64,000 nucleotides of DNA from G965240365 sp965240365 (GTDB taxonomy: Bacteria; Pseudomonadota; Gammaproteobacteria; Eutrophobiales; Eutrophobiaceae), in contig OZ251218.1 in the NCBI GenBank assembly GCA_965240365.1, positions 992,001-1,056,000 of the forward strand, read 5' to 3'. Every line of letters begins with the position of its first letter. The first letter of the stretch is position 1. The notes beneath the pieces are model-generated. The model was not told the origin of the DNA and did no database searches. It saw nothing but the letters and a program-made list of their open reading frames with translations. Shown here one piece after another: positions 42,744 through 51,507 of this stretch. The position numbers and the translations under genes are program-made.

Positions 42744-43751
42744 TCAGGCCGCCAGCGTCTTGCGCGCGGCCTCGGCGATCCGGCCGGGCGAGGGAATGTA
42801 GAGGTCTTCAAGCGAGGGCGAGAACGGCACCGGGGTGTGCGGCGCCGTGACCATTTCGATCGGCGCTTTAAGGGCCTTGAACGCATGCTGGGCGACCGAG
42901 GCCGACACATCCGTCGCGATCGAACAGCGCGGGTTGGCCTCGTCCACGCACACCAGGCGGCCCGTCTCCTCGACACTTTCAATCACCGTGTCTATATCAA
43001 TGGGCGACAGGGTGCGCAGGTCCACGACCTCGCAGTCGATGCCTTCTTTTTTCAATGTTTCAGCCGCCGTCAGCGAGTTCGGCGCCATCAGCCCGTAGGC
43101 CACGATGGTCACATCGCCGCCTTCGCGCGCGATATTCGCTTCGGCGAACGGGATCGCATACGGCTCTTCGGGCACCTCCGCCTTGCTGTCATAGAGGCTC
43201 TTGTGCTCCAGGAAGAGCACCGGGTCATTGTCGCGGATGGACTGGATCAGCAGCCCCTTGGTGTCATAGGCGTTCGAGGGACAGACCACCTTTACGCCGG
43301 GGATATGCGTAAAGATCGGCGTCAACATCTGGCTGTGTTGCGCCGCCGCGCGGAAGCCCGCGCCGCACATGGCCCGGATCACGACCGGCGTTTCCGCCTT
43401 GCCGCCGAACATATAGCGGAACTTGGCCGCCTGGTTGTAGATTTGATCGAGGCAGACGCCCATAAAGTCAATGAACATCAGTTCCGCTATCGGGCGCAGG
43501 CCGCAGGTCGCGGCCCCGATGGCCGCGCCCACGTAGGCGCTTTCCGACAGCGGCGTGTCGATCATCTGCTTGGGGTATTTATGAAAAAGCCCCTTGGAAA
43601 CCCCGAGCACGCCGCCCCAGGCGTCTTCCTCGCCGCCCGCGCCGGCGCCGCCCGCGATGTCTTCGCCCATCATAATGACCGTGCTGTCACGGGCCATTTC
43701 CTGATCAATCGCTTCATTGATCGCGTCTTTCATGCTGATTGAACGTGCCAT
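42744..43751 (-). CDS. acoB: Acetoin/pyruvate dehydrogenase E1 beta subunit
   Basis: 335 residues. MMGEDIAGGAGAGGEEDAWG, PLSESAYVGAAIGAATCGLR, FIDFMGVCLDQIYNQAAKFR and VDLRTLSPIDIDTVIESVEE are the landmarks of E1-beta subunits. With AcoA it forms the thiamine-diphosphate enzyme cleaving acetoin (or a related 2-oxo compound). AAGGAGG stands 7 bases before the ATG. Six bp separate it from acoC. No E3 gene is adjacent. Confidence 0.93.
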   Translation of the reverse strand: MARSISMKDAINEAIDQEMARDSTVIMMGEDIAGGAGAGGEEDAWGGVLGVSKGLFHKYPKQMIDTPLSESAYVGAAIGAATCGLRPIAELMFIDFMGVCLDQIYNQAAKFRYMFGGKAETPVVIRAMCGAGFRAAAQHSQMLTPIFTHIPGVKVVCPSNAYDTKGLLIQSIRDNDPVLFLEHKSLYDSKAEVPEEPYAIPFAEANIAREGGDVTIVAYGLMAPNSLTAAETLKKEGIDCEVVDLRTLSPIDIDTVIESVEETGRLVCVDEANPRCSIATDVSASVAQHAFKALKAPIEMVTAPHTPVPFSPSLEDLYIPSPGRIAEAARKTLAA

Positions 43752-43778
43752 TTCGCAATCCTCCTTATTTATTCAGTG

Positions 43779-44759
43779 TCAGTAGGCGACATAAACGTCG
43801 GTGGTGAGCGCTTCGGGGCCGGGCAGCGGAGCGGCCCTGGCCTCTTCTACGGCCTCGTCAATCAGGGCCAGCACCTCGCGGTCGATGGCGTCCAGTTCGG
43901 CCGCCGTGACCACGCCCGCCTCGCTCACCTTCGCGCAAAAGAGCTTGAGGCAGTCGCGGTTGGCGCGGTTGTCCTCGTTCTCGCCCGGCGCGCGGTAGGT
44001 CTGCGCGTCGCCCTCGAAGTGGCCGAAGAAGCGGATCATCTTGCATTCCAGCAATGTCGGCCCCGCCCCTTCGCGGGCGCGCTTGATGACTTCGCCGGCG
44101 GCTTCATAGACGGCGAAGAAGTCGGTGCCGTCCACGGTGATGCCCGGCATCCCGAAGCCCGTGGCGCGGTCAACGTAGGAGTCGGACGCCACGGCGTAGT
44201 CCACCGAGGTCGATTCCGCATAGCCGTTGTTTTCCACCACGAAGATCGCGGGCAGATTCCAGATCGCGGCGAGGTTCATGGACTCCAGCACCGTGCCCTG
44301 GTTCGAGGCGCCATCCCCGAAAAAGGTGATGGCCACGCCGTCATGCCCCAGCTTCTGCGCCGCCAGCGCCGCGCCGCACACCAGCGGGGCGCCGGCGCCA
44401 AGAATGCCGTTGGCGCCCATCATGCCCTTGGACAGGTCCGCGATATGCATCGAGCCGCCCTTGCCCGCGCAGGAGCCGGTGGTTTTGCCGTAAATCTCGG
44501 CCATCATCGCCTTGACGTCCACGCCTTTGGCGATGCAGTGCCCGTGGCCGCGGTGGGTGGAGGCGATACGGTCGTGATCCTGCAAGTGCATCATAATGCC
44601 CACGCCGGCGGCTTCCTCGCCGGCATAAAGATGCACGAAGCCCGGAATATCGCCGCGGCCAAAATCGACATGCAGCCGCTCTTCGAACTCACGGATCGTC
44701 TTCATCCGGCGATAGGCTTCCAAAAGCCGGTCTTTTTCCAGTGGGAACGGGTTGCTCAT
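43779..44759 (-). CDS. acoA: Acetoin/pyruvate dehydrogenase E1 alpha subunit
   Basis: 326 residues. Thiamine-diphosphate motif FFGDGASNQGTVLESMNLAA through VVENN, RGHGHCIAKG, GKGGSMHIADLSKGMMGANG. GGAGG 5-6 bases before the ATG. First gene of acoA-acoB-acoC followed by the AhpD-like gene. The upstream 150 bp is AT-rich and holds a remnant of MITE B (44864-44886), but no sigma-54 -24/-12 site or AcoR gene, both common for aco operons, can be recognised. Confidence 0.93.
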   Translation of the reverse strand: MSNPFPLEKDRLLEAYRRMKTIREFEERLHVDFGRGDIPGFVHLYAGEEAAGVGIMMHLQDHDRIASTHRGHGHCIAKGVDVKAMMAEIYGKTTGSCAGKGGSMHIADLSKGMMGANGILGAGAPLVCGAALAAQKLGHDGVAITFFGDGASNQGTVLESMNLAAIWNLPAIFVVENNGYAESTSVDYAVASDSYVDRATGFGMPGITVDGTDFFAVYEAAGEVIKRAREGAGPTLLECKMIRFFGHFEGDAQTYRAPGENEDNRANRDCLKLFCAKVSEAGVVTAAELDAIDREVLALIDEAVEEARAAPLPGPEALTTDVYVAY

Positions 44760-44863
44760 AAGGTCCTCCTCTCTAAAAGTCTTTAGCTATAATAATTATG
44801 ACAATTAAACAGCTTAAACCATACGCCCTGTTACCCATTGTGTAAATAATATTTTTCAATTTG

Positions 44864-44886
44864 CGACATAAGTGTAAACAGACCCC
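44864..44886 (-). repeat. Remnant of one end of MITE B
   Basis: On the minus strand TGGGGTCTGTTTACACTTA matches the TAGGGCCTGTTTACACTAT end of the element at 5713-5980. Only one terminus is recognisable, between the ends of the acoA leader and the YdjM-like gene. Confidence 0.5.
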
Positions 44887-44912
44887 AGACAAGATTAACG
44901 ATTGGACCGACC

Positions 44913-45932
44913 TCATTCCGGCCTGCCCGGATCAGGCTTCTCCCGGCCCAGTAACAGGGCGATAAATTGTTGCCGCTCTGCCCTTGAACTGTCCCGGTAT
45001 AGCTTGTATTCGGCATGTTGATCCGGCGTGTTCAGATTCAGTTTGATCCCCCACAGCGGTTTTGCGCCAAGCGGACTTATCGAATAGCGCACATCGCCCA
45101 GGACATCCTGTTTGCCGGGATAGCGGCTGACATAACCGTCCGAGAAGCGCTCGAAACGCCTGATATCCCTGTAGAGCGTGCTGTCTTTGGCGAGTTGCGG
45201 CACGGCCTGGCGGCCGTCAAAACGCGCTATGGCGGTCCCGGTATAAACGCGCCGGTCAGAGGCAACCCGCGCGGCGTCAATATAAAACTGCCCGTCTGCC
45301 AGATAGATGGAACGCCACAAGAGGGTATTGCCCAGGGTCGGTTTGACGATGATCCGTTCAATAGTGTGGCCGCGTTCGGCCGCCAGTTGGCGGATGGCCT
45401 CTTCCGCGCGGTTTGCCTGCAGCAGCGCAAACAGCAAATAGCCGCCGGCCAGGACCAGGCCGGCCCGGCTGAAGCTGTTTTTTAACCGGGTAAAACCGAG
45501 TATGACGGCAATCAGCAGACAGGCCGTAAAGACCGGTTCAATGACCGGGATGATATGCCAGGCGATACGCCGATCCAGCAGCGGCCAGAGTAAATGCGTG
45601 CCATAACTGGTACAGGCGTCGATAAAGCCGCTCAGCAGCCCGCCCATAAGGCAATACAGATACAGGGCGCGGGCCGGCAGTTTGGCCCGCATAAAAGGCC
45701 AGAAGATCAGAAAGGCAAGCAGGGCGCCGAGCGGTATAAAGAAGACGGAATGCGTGAAGTGGCGATGATATTCCAGCGCCAGCAGGGGATCGCTTGCGGA
45801 GCGGATAAAAATATCGGCATCGGCCAGGAGACCCGAGACCAGGCCCGCTATCGCGGCAAGACGCAGATGCGGCCGGCGCGCCACGGACTGCGCCAGGTTT
45901 GCGCCTAAAAGTCCCTGGGTCACGATATCCAT
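44913..45932 (-). CDS. YdjM-like membrane-bound hydrolase (DUF457)
   Basis: 339 residues. MDIVTQGLLGANLAQSVARR, DADIFIRSASDPL and EYHRHFTHSVFFIPLGALLA carry the conserved Asp and the H-R-x-x-T-H-S motif of the LexA-regulated YdjM/DUF457 family of predicted metal-dependent hydrolases. About five transmembrane segments in the first 180 residues, then a periplasmic or cytosolic beta-rich domain of unknown function. Last gene of the long minus-strand mxa run, 4 bp after the fructosamine-kinase-like gene. Confidence 0.82.
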   Translation of the reverse strand: MDIVTQGLLGANLAQSVARRPHLRLAAIAGLVSGLLADADIFIRSASDPLLALEYHRHFTHSVFFIPLGALLAFLIFWPFMRAKLPARALYLYCLMGGLLSGFIDACTSYGTHLLWPLLDRRIAWHIIPVIEPVFTACLLIAVILGFTRLKNSFSRAGLVLAGGYLLFALLQANRAEEAIRQLAAERGHTIERIIVKPTLGNTLLWRSIYLADGQFYIDAARVASDRRVYTGTAIARFDGRQAVPQLAKDSTLYRDIRRFERFSDGYVSRYPGKQDVLGDVRYSISPLGAKPLWGIKLNLNTPDQHAEYKLYRDSSRAERQQFIALLLGREKPDPGRPE

Positions 45933-45936
45933 TAAA

Positions 45937-46812
45937 CTACAGGAGCGAGTTCAGCGTGGCAAGACAACCTTGATAGTAAGCCCGGCCAAACAGGTTGAGG
46001 TGATTGAGTTGGTGATATAAGCGATACAGGGCGATACGCTGCTCCGATCCGGGCGGCAGCGGCCAGACCTCGGCATAGGCGGCCTCGGCGCGCGGGCCGA
46101 AACCGCCGAACAGGCGCATCATGCCCCATTCGGCCTCGCGCTGGGCATAATAACCGGCCGGATCGAAGATAACCGGCGCGCCCTGTTCATTGGCCGCGGC
46201 ATTGCCGGACCATAAATCGCCATGAATGAGCACGGGCGGTTCATCAATACCGCCCAGAAATCTGTCGAGCGCGGCCATCAGTTTATGGCCGGCCTGCAAC
46301 AAGGGATCATCGCGGCCGGTTTTGCCGACAAATAAGGCCAGTTGCGGGCCGAGGCGCTGTTCCCGCCAGAAAGTCAGCCAGTCGGTCTGCCAGTGATTGT
46401 TTTGCAGGGTCGTGCCCAGATAGGTATCCCGGCCGAATCCGAAGCGGGTGGAGCGCGTGGCCCGGTGTAACTGGGCCAGACGGCGGCCGGTCTGTTCCTG
46501 CCAGTCCGCGGCCGGCTGGCCCGCGTTGAAGACCTCCAGCACGATAAAATCCTCGCCCCAGGCAAGCGGCAGGGGCACATCAATCACGCCAACCCCGGCC
46601 AGCAGCGACAGCGCTTCATATTCGCCGGCAAACAGGCCCGGCATGGCGGCTGCGGCCGCATGGGTCTTGACAAAAAACCGGCGGCCGTCCTCCAGGGTCA
46701 CGATACGGCTGTCATTGATACAACCGCCGTGGGCGGCCCGGCTATGGGCGAAGCGCGCGGCCCGACCGGTGTTGGCGGCAATGGCGGCCTCGATCCGCTG
46801 GCAGAGGGACAT
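45937..46812 (-). CDS. Fructosamine/ketosamine-3-kinase family protein
   Basis: About 291 residues from the ATG at 46812, which overlaps the phosphatase stop (TGATG). FVKTH (ATP lysine), EYEALSLL, VLIHGDLWSGNAA (catalytic loop) and VIFDPAGYYAQREAEWGMMR are the kinase motifs of the FN3K family. Bacterial members phosphorylate protein-bound ribulosamines or erythrulosamines so that the sugar falls off. Next to an LMW phosphatase, which in this family context can remove the 5-phosphate first. Cytosolic. Confidence 0.88.
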   Translation of the reverse strand: MSLCQRIEAAIAANTGRAARFAHSRAAHGGCINDSRIVTLEDGRRFFVKTHAAAAAMPGLFAGEYEALSLLAGVGVIDVPLPLAWGEDFIVLEVFNAGQPAADWQEQTGRRLAQLHRATRSTRFGFGRDTYLGTTLQNNHWQTDWLTFWREQRLGPQLALFVGKTGRDDPLLQAGHKLMAALDRFLGGIDEPPVLIHGDLWSGNAAANEQGAPVIFDPAGYYAQREAEWGMMRLFGGFGPRAEAAYAEVWPLPPGSEQRIALYRLYHQLNHLNLFGRAYYQGCLATLNSLL

Positions 46813-47315
46813 CAGCCTGGGTGATCGGCTAACTCCAGACAACGGCGCAATAAGGCCGGGCAGGCCGCCTCGATCATATCCAGCACCCGCTCGAATCCGG
46901 CCGACCCGCCGTAATAGGGATCCGGGACCTCGGGCGCGTCATGGTTGCCGCTGTATCCTTCGAGAAACGATCCGAGCAGGCGGATATGCGCGCTGGCCCG
47001 GCCCGCCATTGTCTCAAGTTCCAGCAGGTTATGGCCGTCCATCGGCACGATGTGATCAAACCGGTCCAGATCCGCCCTCTGCACCTGGCGCGCGGTCGAG
47101 TCCAGCCGGTAACCGCGTTTGAGCGCGTGCCGGCGCATACGCGCATCGGCCAATTCGCCGGCATGAGAAGAGAGGGTGCCGGCCGAATCAATGACAAACC
47201 GCTGGGCCTGACGCTCGGCCTCGACATAATGCTTAAAGACGGCTTCGGCAGCCGGTGAACGGCAGATATTGCCCATGCAGACAAACAGGACGCCGATTTT
47301 TGCGCGCGGCTTCAC
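46812..47315 (-). CDS. Low-molecular-weight protein-tyrosine-phosphatase family protein
   Basis: 167 residues. The P-loop VLFVCMGNICRSPAAEA matches the C-x4-C-R-S signature; the general-acid loop is PDPYYGG. Dephosphorylates phosphotyrosine or, in homologues, protein-bound ribulosamine 5-phosphate. Start overlaps the stop of the beta-propeller gene by 4 bp (47312-47315) and the stop overlaps the kinase start by one base, so all three are translationally coupled. The pairing with an FN3K gene favours deglycation over tyrosine signalling. Confidence 0.92.
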   Translation of the reverse strand: MKPRAKIGVLFVCMGNICRSPAAEAVFKHYVEAERQAQRFVIDSAGTLSSHAGELADARMRRHALKRGYRLDSTARQVQRADLDRFDHIVPMDGHNLLELETMAGRASAHIRLLGSFLEGYSGNHDAPEVPDPYYGGSAGFERVLDMIEAACPALLRRCLELADHPG

Positions 47316-48265
47316 CGGCTGATAAAACGGCCAAAGGCCCGCGTGCTCTTGCCTGCGGGGATCCGCCTTATTTCCTTTTCCAGGGCCAGATCAACAATGG
47401 ATAAATCATCCGAAAACCAGTTTGTGACCAGCAGTGTTTTACTGTCTATAAAATCAATCGCCTCGGGTGATTTACCCACGGCGATTTGCCCCTGCTCCGC
47501 CAGATCGCCGTAAGAAAATCGGGAAATCGTGTCCTCGCCCTGATTGCTGACATAAACCGCCGACATATCCGCGCTGATCGCAATAGCGTAAGGATAGCGG
47601 CCGGTTTTGGCCCGCTTCTTTTCCTGCAGGGTGTCCGTGTCATAGGCGACCAGGCTGTTCGCCTGCACCGCGGCCACAAACAATGTGCCGCCGTCAGGCG
47701 CTAAAGCGATGGCGTAAGGCCCCTGGTCGGTCTCTATCAGGCCATACTGTTTCGGCTTGAATAAATCCAGCACGCTGATGGTATTGTCTTCGCGGTTGGC
47801 CGTGTAGATGCGTTTTTTTACGGGGTCGATAGCGATGCCGGCCGGCGCCTGGCCCACGGCCAGCAGATCCACCACCAGGCCGCGTTCCGCGTCCACCACC
47901 ACCAGCGCATCCCTGGACCAGTCGGTGATGAATAATACCCGTCTCCAGGTTTCATGGAGCTGGATGCCGAAAGGCTGCCCGCCGACAAAGATGGTCTTGT
48001 TGACCTTTTTTGCGACAAGGTCAAGCTCGGTAACCAGCCCGCGCTCGGGGTGGGTGATATAGGCGAATTTGCCGTCTTCGGAAATGGCCACGCCCACGGG
48101 GGCTTTGGCCACGTTTAACAGGGCCAGGTTTTTATTATTTTCAGGGTCGAACAGCAGCACCTTGTCTTCCGATTGATAAGGTATGACGGCGATCTGGCCA
48201 TAGGCCCCTGCCAGGCCCGCGCAACAGAGGCCAAACAGCGCTAAAGCTCTCATTGTTATCATCAT
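47312..48265 (-). CDS. Periplasmic YVTN-type beta-propeller protein
   Basis: 317 residues from the ATG at 48265 (TGATG overlap with mxaD; later ATGs at 48262 and 48253 are possible). Signal peptide (RALALFGLCCAGLAGAYG), then about seven repeats with GVAISEDGKFAYITHPERG, GIAIDPVKKRIYTANREDNT, AIALAPDGGTLFVAAVQANS and AIAISADMSAVYVSNQGEDT, the YVTN pattern. Periplasmic scaffold or sensor; proteins of this type also accompany PQQ enzymes. Position right after mxaD suggests a role in methanol oxidation, unproven. Confidence 0.83.
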   Translation of the reverse strand: MMITMRALALFGLCCAGLAGAYGQIAVIPYQSEDKVLLFDPENNKNLALLNVAKAPVGVAISEDGKFAYITHPERGLVTELDLVAKKVNKTIFVGGQPFGIQLHETWRRVLFITDWSRDALVVVDAERGLVVDLLAVGQAPAGIAIDPVKKRIYTANREDNTISVLDLFKPKQYGLIETDQGPYAIALAPDGGTLFVAAVQANSLVAYDTDTLQEKKRAKTGRYPYAIAISADMSAVYVSNQGEDTISRFSYGDLAEQGQIAVGKSPEAIDFIDSKTLLVTNWFSDDLSIVDLALEKEIRRIPAGKSTRAFGRFISR

Positions 48266-48786
48266 CACTGCCGCACCGTGGCTTTAAGCGCGGTCAGCCC
48301 CTGCCGGGCGAAGTCTTCAAGGGCCCGGACCGCGGCTTCATCGGAAAACTCGGGCGGCGGATAATTGCCGGTATCGGCGCGATAAAACCGGGCCGACCAG
48401 GTCACCTTGCTCATGGCATTATCGCCCCCGGACAATTCAATTTTCATGGTATAGAAGCTGACGGGTATCACATTAATATTTTCCTGTAACAGACGATAGG
48501 CTAGGAAATATTGATCCGGCTCGTACTCATCCAGGCTCTCAATGATGACGCCTTCCCTGCCCTTGATACTCAGGGTCCGCTCGGCGCCGGTTTGATTGCC
48601 CTCCCCGGCGGCATTTTCTATTAACGGATGCCATTCATCTATCGCCTGGAAATCTCCCAATACGGCCCAGATTTTTTCCTGGCCGGCATCAATTTCAATG
48701 CTTTCCTCGATCTTTTGCGGTGTCGGCCCGTGCGCATTGGCGATACCCTGCAACAGAAAGAGAAAGAGGAATAAATATTTTTTCAT
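48265..48786 (-). CDS. mxaD: MxaD-like SRPBCC protein of methanol oxidation
   Basis: 173 residues. Signal peptide (KKYLFLFLFLLQGIANAHG), then a START/SRPBCC domain (IWAVLGDFQAIDEWHPLIEN, GAERTLSIKGREGVIIESLD). MxaD homologues are periplasmic and help electron transfer between methanol dehydrogenase and its cytochrome. It follows mxaL by 97 bp and is coupled to the beta-propeller gene. Order mxaK-mxaL-mxaD matches known mxa operons. Confidence 0.88.
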   Translation of the reverse strand: MKKYLFLFLFLLQGIANAHGPTPQKIEESIEIDAGQEKIWAVLGDFQAIDEWHPLIENAAGEGNQTGAERTLSIKGREGVIIESLDEYEPDQYFLAYRLLQENINVIPVSFYTMKIELSGGDNAMSKVTWSARFYRADTGNYPPPEFSDEAAVRALEDFARQGLTALKATVRQ

Positions 48787-48883
48787 TGATTAACCCCTGA
48801 TATTTAGTGTGTGTGATGAATTCAAATTATTTTTGCTTATTCTAGCAGTTTGGCGGCCGGCGGACAGCGCGCGCTTGCCTGCC

Positions 48884-49951
48884 TCAGCTCGCGCTCATTT
48901 TCGCGCCGGATAAATTTCTGAAAATGCCCATGCCGGATAAATAGACGATTGAGATTAACAACAGGGCCAACAAGGCCGGCGCCGTGACCCGCCTTTTTTT
49001 GACCACATCAATAACCGCAAACTCCGAATCGGCCAGCGCCTTCAACAACTCGCCATCCTGATCCATACGCGCATAACCGAGCTTGGTCTTTTTTGACAAT
49101 TCCAGCAGGTATTCTTCCTTGAGACTGGATAAATGTTCGGTGCCGACCGGGGCAGTCGGCCCCCACTCGGCATTTCTGGGTATATAGCCCGGTATCTTGC
49201 TCGAGTCTTTGGGCAGGCCAAAACGCGCGGCATGCGGCACATCGGCCGCCACATAATAGCCGATCTGGTTGCCGTCTTCGTCATACTTGGGGATCTGCAC
49301 CGGGATCAGGCCGCCCGCGCCGATGAGCAGGCCCCGCGCTTTTTCGGGCGCCTGCCCGAATTCCACCGCCGCTTCTCTGGCGGCGCGCTGCTGGGCCGCC
49401 ATTCTGACCATGCCGGGGACCACGCCGTCAACCTGATATTGGCTGAAATCAGGTTGATAATCCGGGTTGACCGGCGGGGCTTCATGTCCATCCGTAATAA
49501 AGGCCAGATAGGTTTCCTCCAGACCGGGATTTGACATCAGTTCAAGCGCGCTTTCCAGGGCGCGGGCAATATTGCTGTCCGCGACCCAGGCCATGCGCCA
49601 GTCCAGGCGGGCTATCGTGGTTGCGATCAATTCATAATTGGAGCACACCTCGACCGGGAAAAACAAGGGCGCCGTTGAGCGTTCGGCAAACACGCCGAGC
49701 CCCATTTTCGAGCCGCAAGGCAGGGCCTTTAGCGTGTGTTGCAGGCTTTGTTGCACTTTTTCCAGCCTGGAGATAGCGACATCCCGCGCGATATAGTCTT
49801 TGGCGTTCATGCTGCGGGTAATATCCACCATGATGAACCAGTTATAGGTGCGGGTTTTGACCTCGGTCGCGGGCATAAAACAGGCGATGGCCGCCAGCGC
49901 CGCGGCCAGCAACAACGCCAGAAAACGCCATTCCCTGAATTTGGCTGTCAT
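48884..49951 (-). CDS. mxaL: MxaL, von Willebrand factor A protein
   Basis: 355 residues from the ATG at 49951 (ATGA overlap with mxaK stop). One transmembrane segment near the N-terminus (about 10-26), a VWA domain with MIDAS-like DITRSMNAKD, VFAERSTAPLFFP and AFITDGHEAPP, and a second transmembrane segment near the C-terminus (about 330-348). Needed in other methylotrophs for inserting calcium into methanol dehydrogenase together with MxaA, MxaC and MxaK. The periplasmic VWA domain lies between the two anchors. Confidence 0.9.
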   Translation of the reverse strand: MTAKFREWRFLALLLAAALAAIACFMPATEVKTRTYNWFIMVDITRSMNAKDYIARDVAISRLEKVQQSLQHTLKALPCGSKMGLGVFAERSTAPLFFPVEVCSNYELIATTIARLDWRMAWVADSNIARALESALELMSNPGLEETYLAFITDGHEAPPVNPDYQPDFSQYQVDGVVPGMVRMAAQQRAAREAAVEFGQAPEKARGLLIGAGGLIPVQIPKYDEDGNQIGYYVAADVPHAARFGLPKDSSKIPGYIPRNAEWGPTAPVGTEHLSSLKEEYLLELSKKTKLGYARMDQDGELLKALADSEFAVIDVVKKRRVTAPALLALLLISIVYLSGMGIFRNLSGAKMSAS

Positions 49952-50523
49952 GGCAGACCAATCGGGAAGCCGGGCATCGCGGACCACAGGTCTTCCATTT
50001 CTTCCTCGCCGCCGCCACCCGACTCCACATCCGCCAGCGGCAGATCCCGCACCAGCCGTTGCGCGGTTTCGTAGTTATATTTCGCCTGCCAGAAATCCGG
50101 CGCTATTCTGAGCGCGCGCCGATAGAAACTCTTGGCCGCGTCGGTGAAGGCCATGGCGCTGTCCACGCCCCGCTTTTCGGCCTGCGAGATGGCCTGTTTC
50201 AGATAAAGGTTGCCGAGATTATAAAATATCCGGGCCTGCAGCCCCTGATCAGCGAGCCGGCCGGCCTGACTGTAGGATTCGGCGGCCTCGTCATAACGCC
50301 CGTCACGCGCCAGCCGGACCGCATAGGCAAAGTGTTTTTGCGCCGATTCCGCCGGACTCAACGCGGCCGGCAACTCGCTCCCGGCCGACAATATATTTTT
50401 GATATAGCGGTTTTCCCCGTTCAGGTTCAGATACTGCCATATACTATGGAGCAGCAGCAGGGATAATAAAAAAAGGATCACCCAAAAAAGCAAGCGAAAA
50501 TAAGGGTTGCCCGTCTTCACCAC
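49948..50523 (-). CDS. mxaK: MxaK, TPR-containing methanol oxidation protein
   Basis: 191 residues from a GTG that overlaps the mxaC end by 7 bp. N-terminal transmembrane segment (about 10-28), then TPR-like helices (HFAYAVRLARDGRYDEAAES, ARIFYNLGNLYLKQAISQAE, AKSFYRRALRIAPDFWQAKY). Predicted periplasmic. MxaA/C/K/L form the calcium-insertion group for methanol dehydrogenase in studied methylotrophs; the exact role of MxaK is not established. Confidence 0.88.
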   Translation of the reverse strand: MVKTGNPYFRLLFWVILFLLSLLLLHSIWQYLNLNGENRYIKNILSAGSELPAALSPAESAQKHFAYAVRLARDGRYDEAAESYSQAGRLADQGLQARIFYNLGNLYLKQAISQAEKRGVDSAMAFTDAAKSFYRRALRIAPDFWQAKYNYETAQRLVRDLPLADVESGGGGEEEMEDLWSAMPGFPIGLP

Positions 50524-51500
50524 TCGGCCTCGATAAACTTGACGGCCGCCAACAGACCGGTGGCAATCAGCGCCAGTAAAAAACAGAGCCGCTCCAGCGA
50601 GCGTTTGGAGATCTTTTCATAGTACAGCACAGAGCGGTTTTCCAAGGCGGCGACATCGTTAATGGCGTCCGCCAGCGCCTCGGGGTCTTCGACCTCATAG
50701 GCCTTGTACGGCACGCCCAGGGTATTAAAAAACTGATGCAGATAGCGTTCCGGCATTGTTGCCGGGTTATCGTCCCGGGGGTCTTCAGGTTTGTCGTAGA
50801 TACCGGGGCTGTTTGCGGTCCTCAAAAACAGCCAGTAGAGGCTGACCCGGTTCTCTTTGAACCAGGCGCGCAAGGTCTTCTGCGCCCGGTGGTCAAGCGT
50901 TGCGGCGCCGTCCGAGACCAGCATAATAATCCTGGCGCCGCTGTAGGGCTGTCCGCGAAACTGTTCCAGCGCCATTCCGAGGCCCTTGGCCACATTGGTA
51001 AAGGCCAGGCCCGGCGTGTCCAGGGTCGCCAGGGCCGAAGAAACGGCGTCACGATGATCGCTCAGGGGGAATACGAACAGCGGTTGGGTGCTGAAGCTGA
51101 TGACCCCGAAATGATCGTGCAATCTGCTGTTGATAAAGGTATCAAGCAGTCTGCGCGCGGCGCTGGCCTTGGATTCATTTTCACCGTCCGGGGCCTTGCC
51201 GGCAAAGGTCTGATTCATGCTGGTGCTGCGATCCAGCACAAGAAAGGCATGCGCGCCCTTGCCGACGCGCTCTATGGCGTGTTCGGGCAGATACAGTCCG
51301 GCCGCGCCAAAGGTCAGCGCCAGGATGGCAATGATCGCGGCGCAGGGGATCAGATAGTCAAGCAGATTATTTTTTGCCGGCCGCCTCGGCAGTATATTCA
51401 TCCACGAATAGGTCTTTACATTTAAGAGATTGCCGAGCAACGGCAACAAGGCCAGCGGGATTAAAAGCAGAAACAGCGGTTGTGAGAATGATACGGGCAT
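50517..51500 (-). CDS. mxaC: MxaC, von Willebrand factor A protein
   Basis: 327 residues from the ATG at 51500 (GACCTGAAG precedes). Starts with membrane segments (about 8-25 and 47-70), a VWA domain with perfect MIDAS D-x-S-x-S (LVLDRSTSMNQ), IIMLVSDGAATLDHR, and a final transmembrane helix (about 305-325). BatA/B-like architecture, working with MoxR-type MxaR and DUF58 MxaS. Involved in calcium insertion into MxaF in studied methylotrophs. Confidence 0.9.
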   Translation of the reverse strand: MPVSFSQPLFLLLIPLALLPLLGNLLNVKTYSWMNILPRRPAKNNLLDYLIPCAAIIAILALTFGAAGLYLPEHAIERVGKGAHAFLVLDRSTSMNQTFAGKAPDGENESKASAARRLLDTFINSRLHDHFGVISFSTQPLFVFPLSDHRDAVSSALATLDTPGLAFTNVAKGLGMALEQFRGQPYSGARIIMLVSDGAATLDHRAQKTLRAWFKENRVSLYWLFLRTANSPGIYDKPEDPRDDNPATMPERYLHQFFNTLGVPYKAYEVEDPEALADAINDVAALENRSVLYYEKISKRSLERLCFLLALIATGLLAAVKFIEAEW

Positions 51501-51507
51501 CTTCAGG

